6,714 nucleotides of DNA from an uncultured Collinsella sp. Lineage in GTDB: Bacteria; Actinomycetota; Coriobacteriia; Coriobacteriales; Coriobacteriaceae. Under the pieces are notes generated by a model. It was not told the DNA's origin and ran no database searches. It saw nothing but the letters and a program-made list of their open reading frames with translations. The translations under genes and the position numbers were made by a program. Each line of letters starts with the position of its first letter. Position 1 is the first letter of the stretch. Positions 5,869 through 6,714 of this stretch are shown one piece after another. The stretch is from positions 1 to 6,714 of the forward strand of contig USFU01000094.1 of the NCBI GenBank assembly GCA_900554135.1, read 5' to 3'.

Positions 5869-5932
5869 GAGAGTGGATAATCTCCCGTTTTAGGCCCGGT
5901 GGTGGCCTCGAAGTGGGAGATTATCCACTCTC
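5869..5932. repeat. Perfect 18-bp hairpin element after the Hpt gene
   Basis: GAGAGTGGATAATCTCCC (5869-5886) is exactly complementary to 5915-5932. The 28-nt interval holds a second stem, AGGCC (5892-5896) with GGCCT (5904-5908), around a seven-base loop. It begins 25 bases after the Hpt stop codon, so it may protect or end that transcript. Neither strand has a T-run after it, so it is not a standard intrinsic terminator. A repetitive extragenic palindrome is the other reading. Confidence 0.7.
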
Positions 5933-5951
5933 GTTCGATACGTGTCCAAAA

Positions 5952-5961
5952 ATCCACTCTC
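5952..5961. repeat. Extra copy of the hairpin's outer arm
   Basis: ATCCACTCTC here repeats the last ten bases of the hairpin's right arm (5923-5932) in the same direction, 19 bases further on. The left arm could therefore pair with either copy. The rest of the 5845-6074 gap holds only the hairpin and the operator-like repeat at 6021-6054. Confidence 0.6.
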
Positions 5962-6020
5962 ACCCCTTCTGATTAGTGAATGGGCTATGCGCACTGGCGG
6001 GGCTTTCCGCATGCAATCAA

Positions 6021-6054
6021 TATCGTTGTTCGATAAACTGTTCGAATAACGATA
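6021..6054. promoter_or_regulatory. Operator-like inverted repeat upstream of the DUF2975 gene
   Basis: TATCGTTGTTCGA (6021-6033) and TCGAATAACGATA (6042-6054) are inverted repeats matching at 12 of 13 positions, with eight bases between. The same stretch can be read as two direct units, TGTTCGATAA and TGTTCGAATAA. It ends 20 bases before the ATG at 6075, where a promoter should lie. TTGTTC (6026-6031) could be a -35, but no good -10 follows at normal spacing. A binding site for the small regulator encoded at 6644 is the likeliest meaning. Confidence 0.55.
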
Positions 6055-6074
6055 GAGTCGATGAGGGTGAGTGT

Positions 6075-6635
6075 ATGTCTAACAGCGTTCAGCGTATGGC
6101 CAAAGCGGGCGAAAATATCAGGAAGCTTGGCTTTTGCATGGCAGCCGTTTTTGCAGGGATGCTCGTCGCTTTTGCCGCGTTGGTTGTTTACGTGATCTGG
6201 TATGCGGTTGCAAACGTTGTTTCTGTCGATTCTTTCGGTGTCGTGACGCTTCTCGATGGCGGGAGCATCGTTATCCCAAGCGGGCTGTGCCTGGCACTCG
6301 TCGTGGGTGTTTCGCTTGTCGTTTTGTGCGGAATCAGCCATAACATCTCTCGGGGCGTCTCGCCCTTTACCAAGGCGCATGTGCGGCTTATCCGTGTTCT
6401 CGCGCTTGCCTTTGCTGTTAACGCCGCGGTTTCGCTTGTTGGTGCCTATGGATCGGTCAATCTCACCATTGGCGGACTGGAGCTTTACATTGTGCCTCAT
6501 TCCTTCGTTATTGAGATTTGCCAAGGCGCTACCTTTGATGCGGGGTCGTTTATCGGCGCAGTTGTCTGTTTGTTTATCTCGGCGATCTGGAGTTATGCCT
6601 CGCTGCTCCAAGAGCAGTCTGACGAGCTTGTGTAG
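6075..6635 (+). CDS. DUF2975 family membrane protein
   Basis: This is a 186-residue inner-membrane protein with four predicted helices, at about 20-46, 69-89, 104-125 and 156-178. Between helices 2 and 3 is ISRGVSPFTKAHVRLIR (91-107), which matches the NPFT..N...LR hallmark of DUF2975. The biochemical role of the family is not established. Its genes are usually paired with a small XRE-type regulator, and such a gene appears to start at 6644. The ATG at 6075 is chosen because GAGGG (6063-6067) lies seven bases before it. An in-frame GTG at 5976 would add 33 residues, but that stretch is cysteine-rich, unlike the family, and covers the operator-like repeat. The gene uses noticeably more T-ending codons (TTT, GTT, CTT) than the GC-rich genes to its left, which may reflect membrane composition or a different origin. 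Confidence 0.82.
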   Translation: MSNSVQRMAKAGENIRKLGFCMAAVFAGMLVAFAALVVYVIWYAVANVVSVDSFGVVTLLDGGSIVIPSGLCLALVVGVSLVVLCGISHNISRGVSPFTKAHVRLIRVLALAFAVNAAVSLVGAYGSVNLTIGGLELYIVPHSFVIEICQGATFDAGSFIGAVVCLFISAIWSYASLLQEQSDELV

Positions 6636-6643
6636 GAGGAAAC

Positions 6644-6714
6644 ATGAGCTATCTCATCATCGAGCTTGAGACGCAGCTGCTTAAGACCGGAAAGACCAGC
6701 GCTGATCTGATTCG
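6644..6714 (+). CDS. Start of a small regulator, probably XRE-type helix-turn-helix (cut by the right edge)
   Basis: Only 23 codons are visible, beginning MSYLIIELETQLLKTGKTSA. AGGAGG (6634-6639) overlaps the stop codon of the DUF2975 gene and lies four bases before this ATG. The eight-base gap means the two genes are translated from one message. The residues line up with the N-terminus of the short XRE regulators that accompany DUF2975 genes (a pattern like V.LD..LA.R.MS..ELA), mainly through the spaced leucines and the KTS..L stretch. The helix-turn-helix recognition helix is outside the window, so the family call rests largely on gene context. It may bind the inverted repeat at 6021-6054 and control its own operon. 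Confidence 0.6.
   Translation, partial: MSYLIIELETQLLKTGKTSADLI

Noticed and set aside
5869..5961. A CRISPR array or tandem repeat array
   Set aside because: The repeated ten-base arm belongs to a hairpin plus one extra copy; there are no regularly spaced repeats with unique spacers.
5976..6074. A 33-residue N-terminal extension of the DUF2975 protein from a GTG
   Set aside because: The extension is cysteine-rich and unlike the family, it overlaps the operator-like dyad, and the ATG at 6075 has a well-spaced ribosome site.

Overview
The window is GC-rich, densely coded bacterial DNA. Its content fits a gut actinobacterium of the class Coriobacteriia, most likely Collinsella or a close relative. 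That placement is inferred from protein style (a methionine aminopeptidase with an N-terminal SEC-C motif, the cyclic-di-GMP protein family seen here, a DUF2975 membrane protein with a small regulator) and from codon use. No rRNA or other marker gene is present to prove it. There is no tRNA, rRNA, CRISPR array, transposase or phage gene.

Layout. Three genes read leftwards at the left end. They are the first 131 codons of a D-2-hydroxyacid dehydrogenase (1-393), a type I methionine aminopeptidase with an N-terminal SEC-C zinc motif (524-1411), and a radical SAM Fe-S protein of the COG0731 type (1572-2348). The aminopeptidase has its own -10 box and a textbook intrinsic terminator. A 67-nt perfect hairpin separates it from the radical SAM gene. 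From 2574 onwards everything reads rightwards: an alpha/beta hydrolase (2574-3371), a two-gene signalling operon, and a two-gene membrane protein/regulator unit cut by the window's right edge.

The signalling operon (3583-5844) is the most interesting block. A near-consensus promoter (TTGAAA, 17 nt, TACTAT) drives a 626-residue protein. Its order is an N-terminal cysteine-containing domain, a GGDEF-type domain whose signature has decayed to GCDKF but which keeps an RxxD inhibitory-site motif, a CheY-like receiver, and a complete HD-GYP phosphodiesterase domain. A 118-residue free-standing Hpt protein follows 24 nt later. Together they look like the output end of a phosphorelay that controls cyclic-di-GMP breakdown; no histidine kinase is encoded nearby.

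The right end holds a four-helix DUF2975 membrane protein (6075-6635). The start of a small, probably XRE-type, regulator follows it at 6644. A 34-nt inverted repeat just upstream (6021-6054) is a good candidate operator for that pair.

The intergenic DNA is unusually rich in structure. Two hairpins, 1464-1530 and 5869-5932, share one design: perfect 18-20 bp stems, 27-28 nt loops and a similar stem/loop junction. They may belong to one repeat family, which can only be settled by counting copies in a genome.
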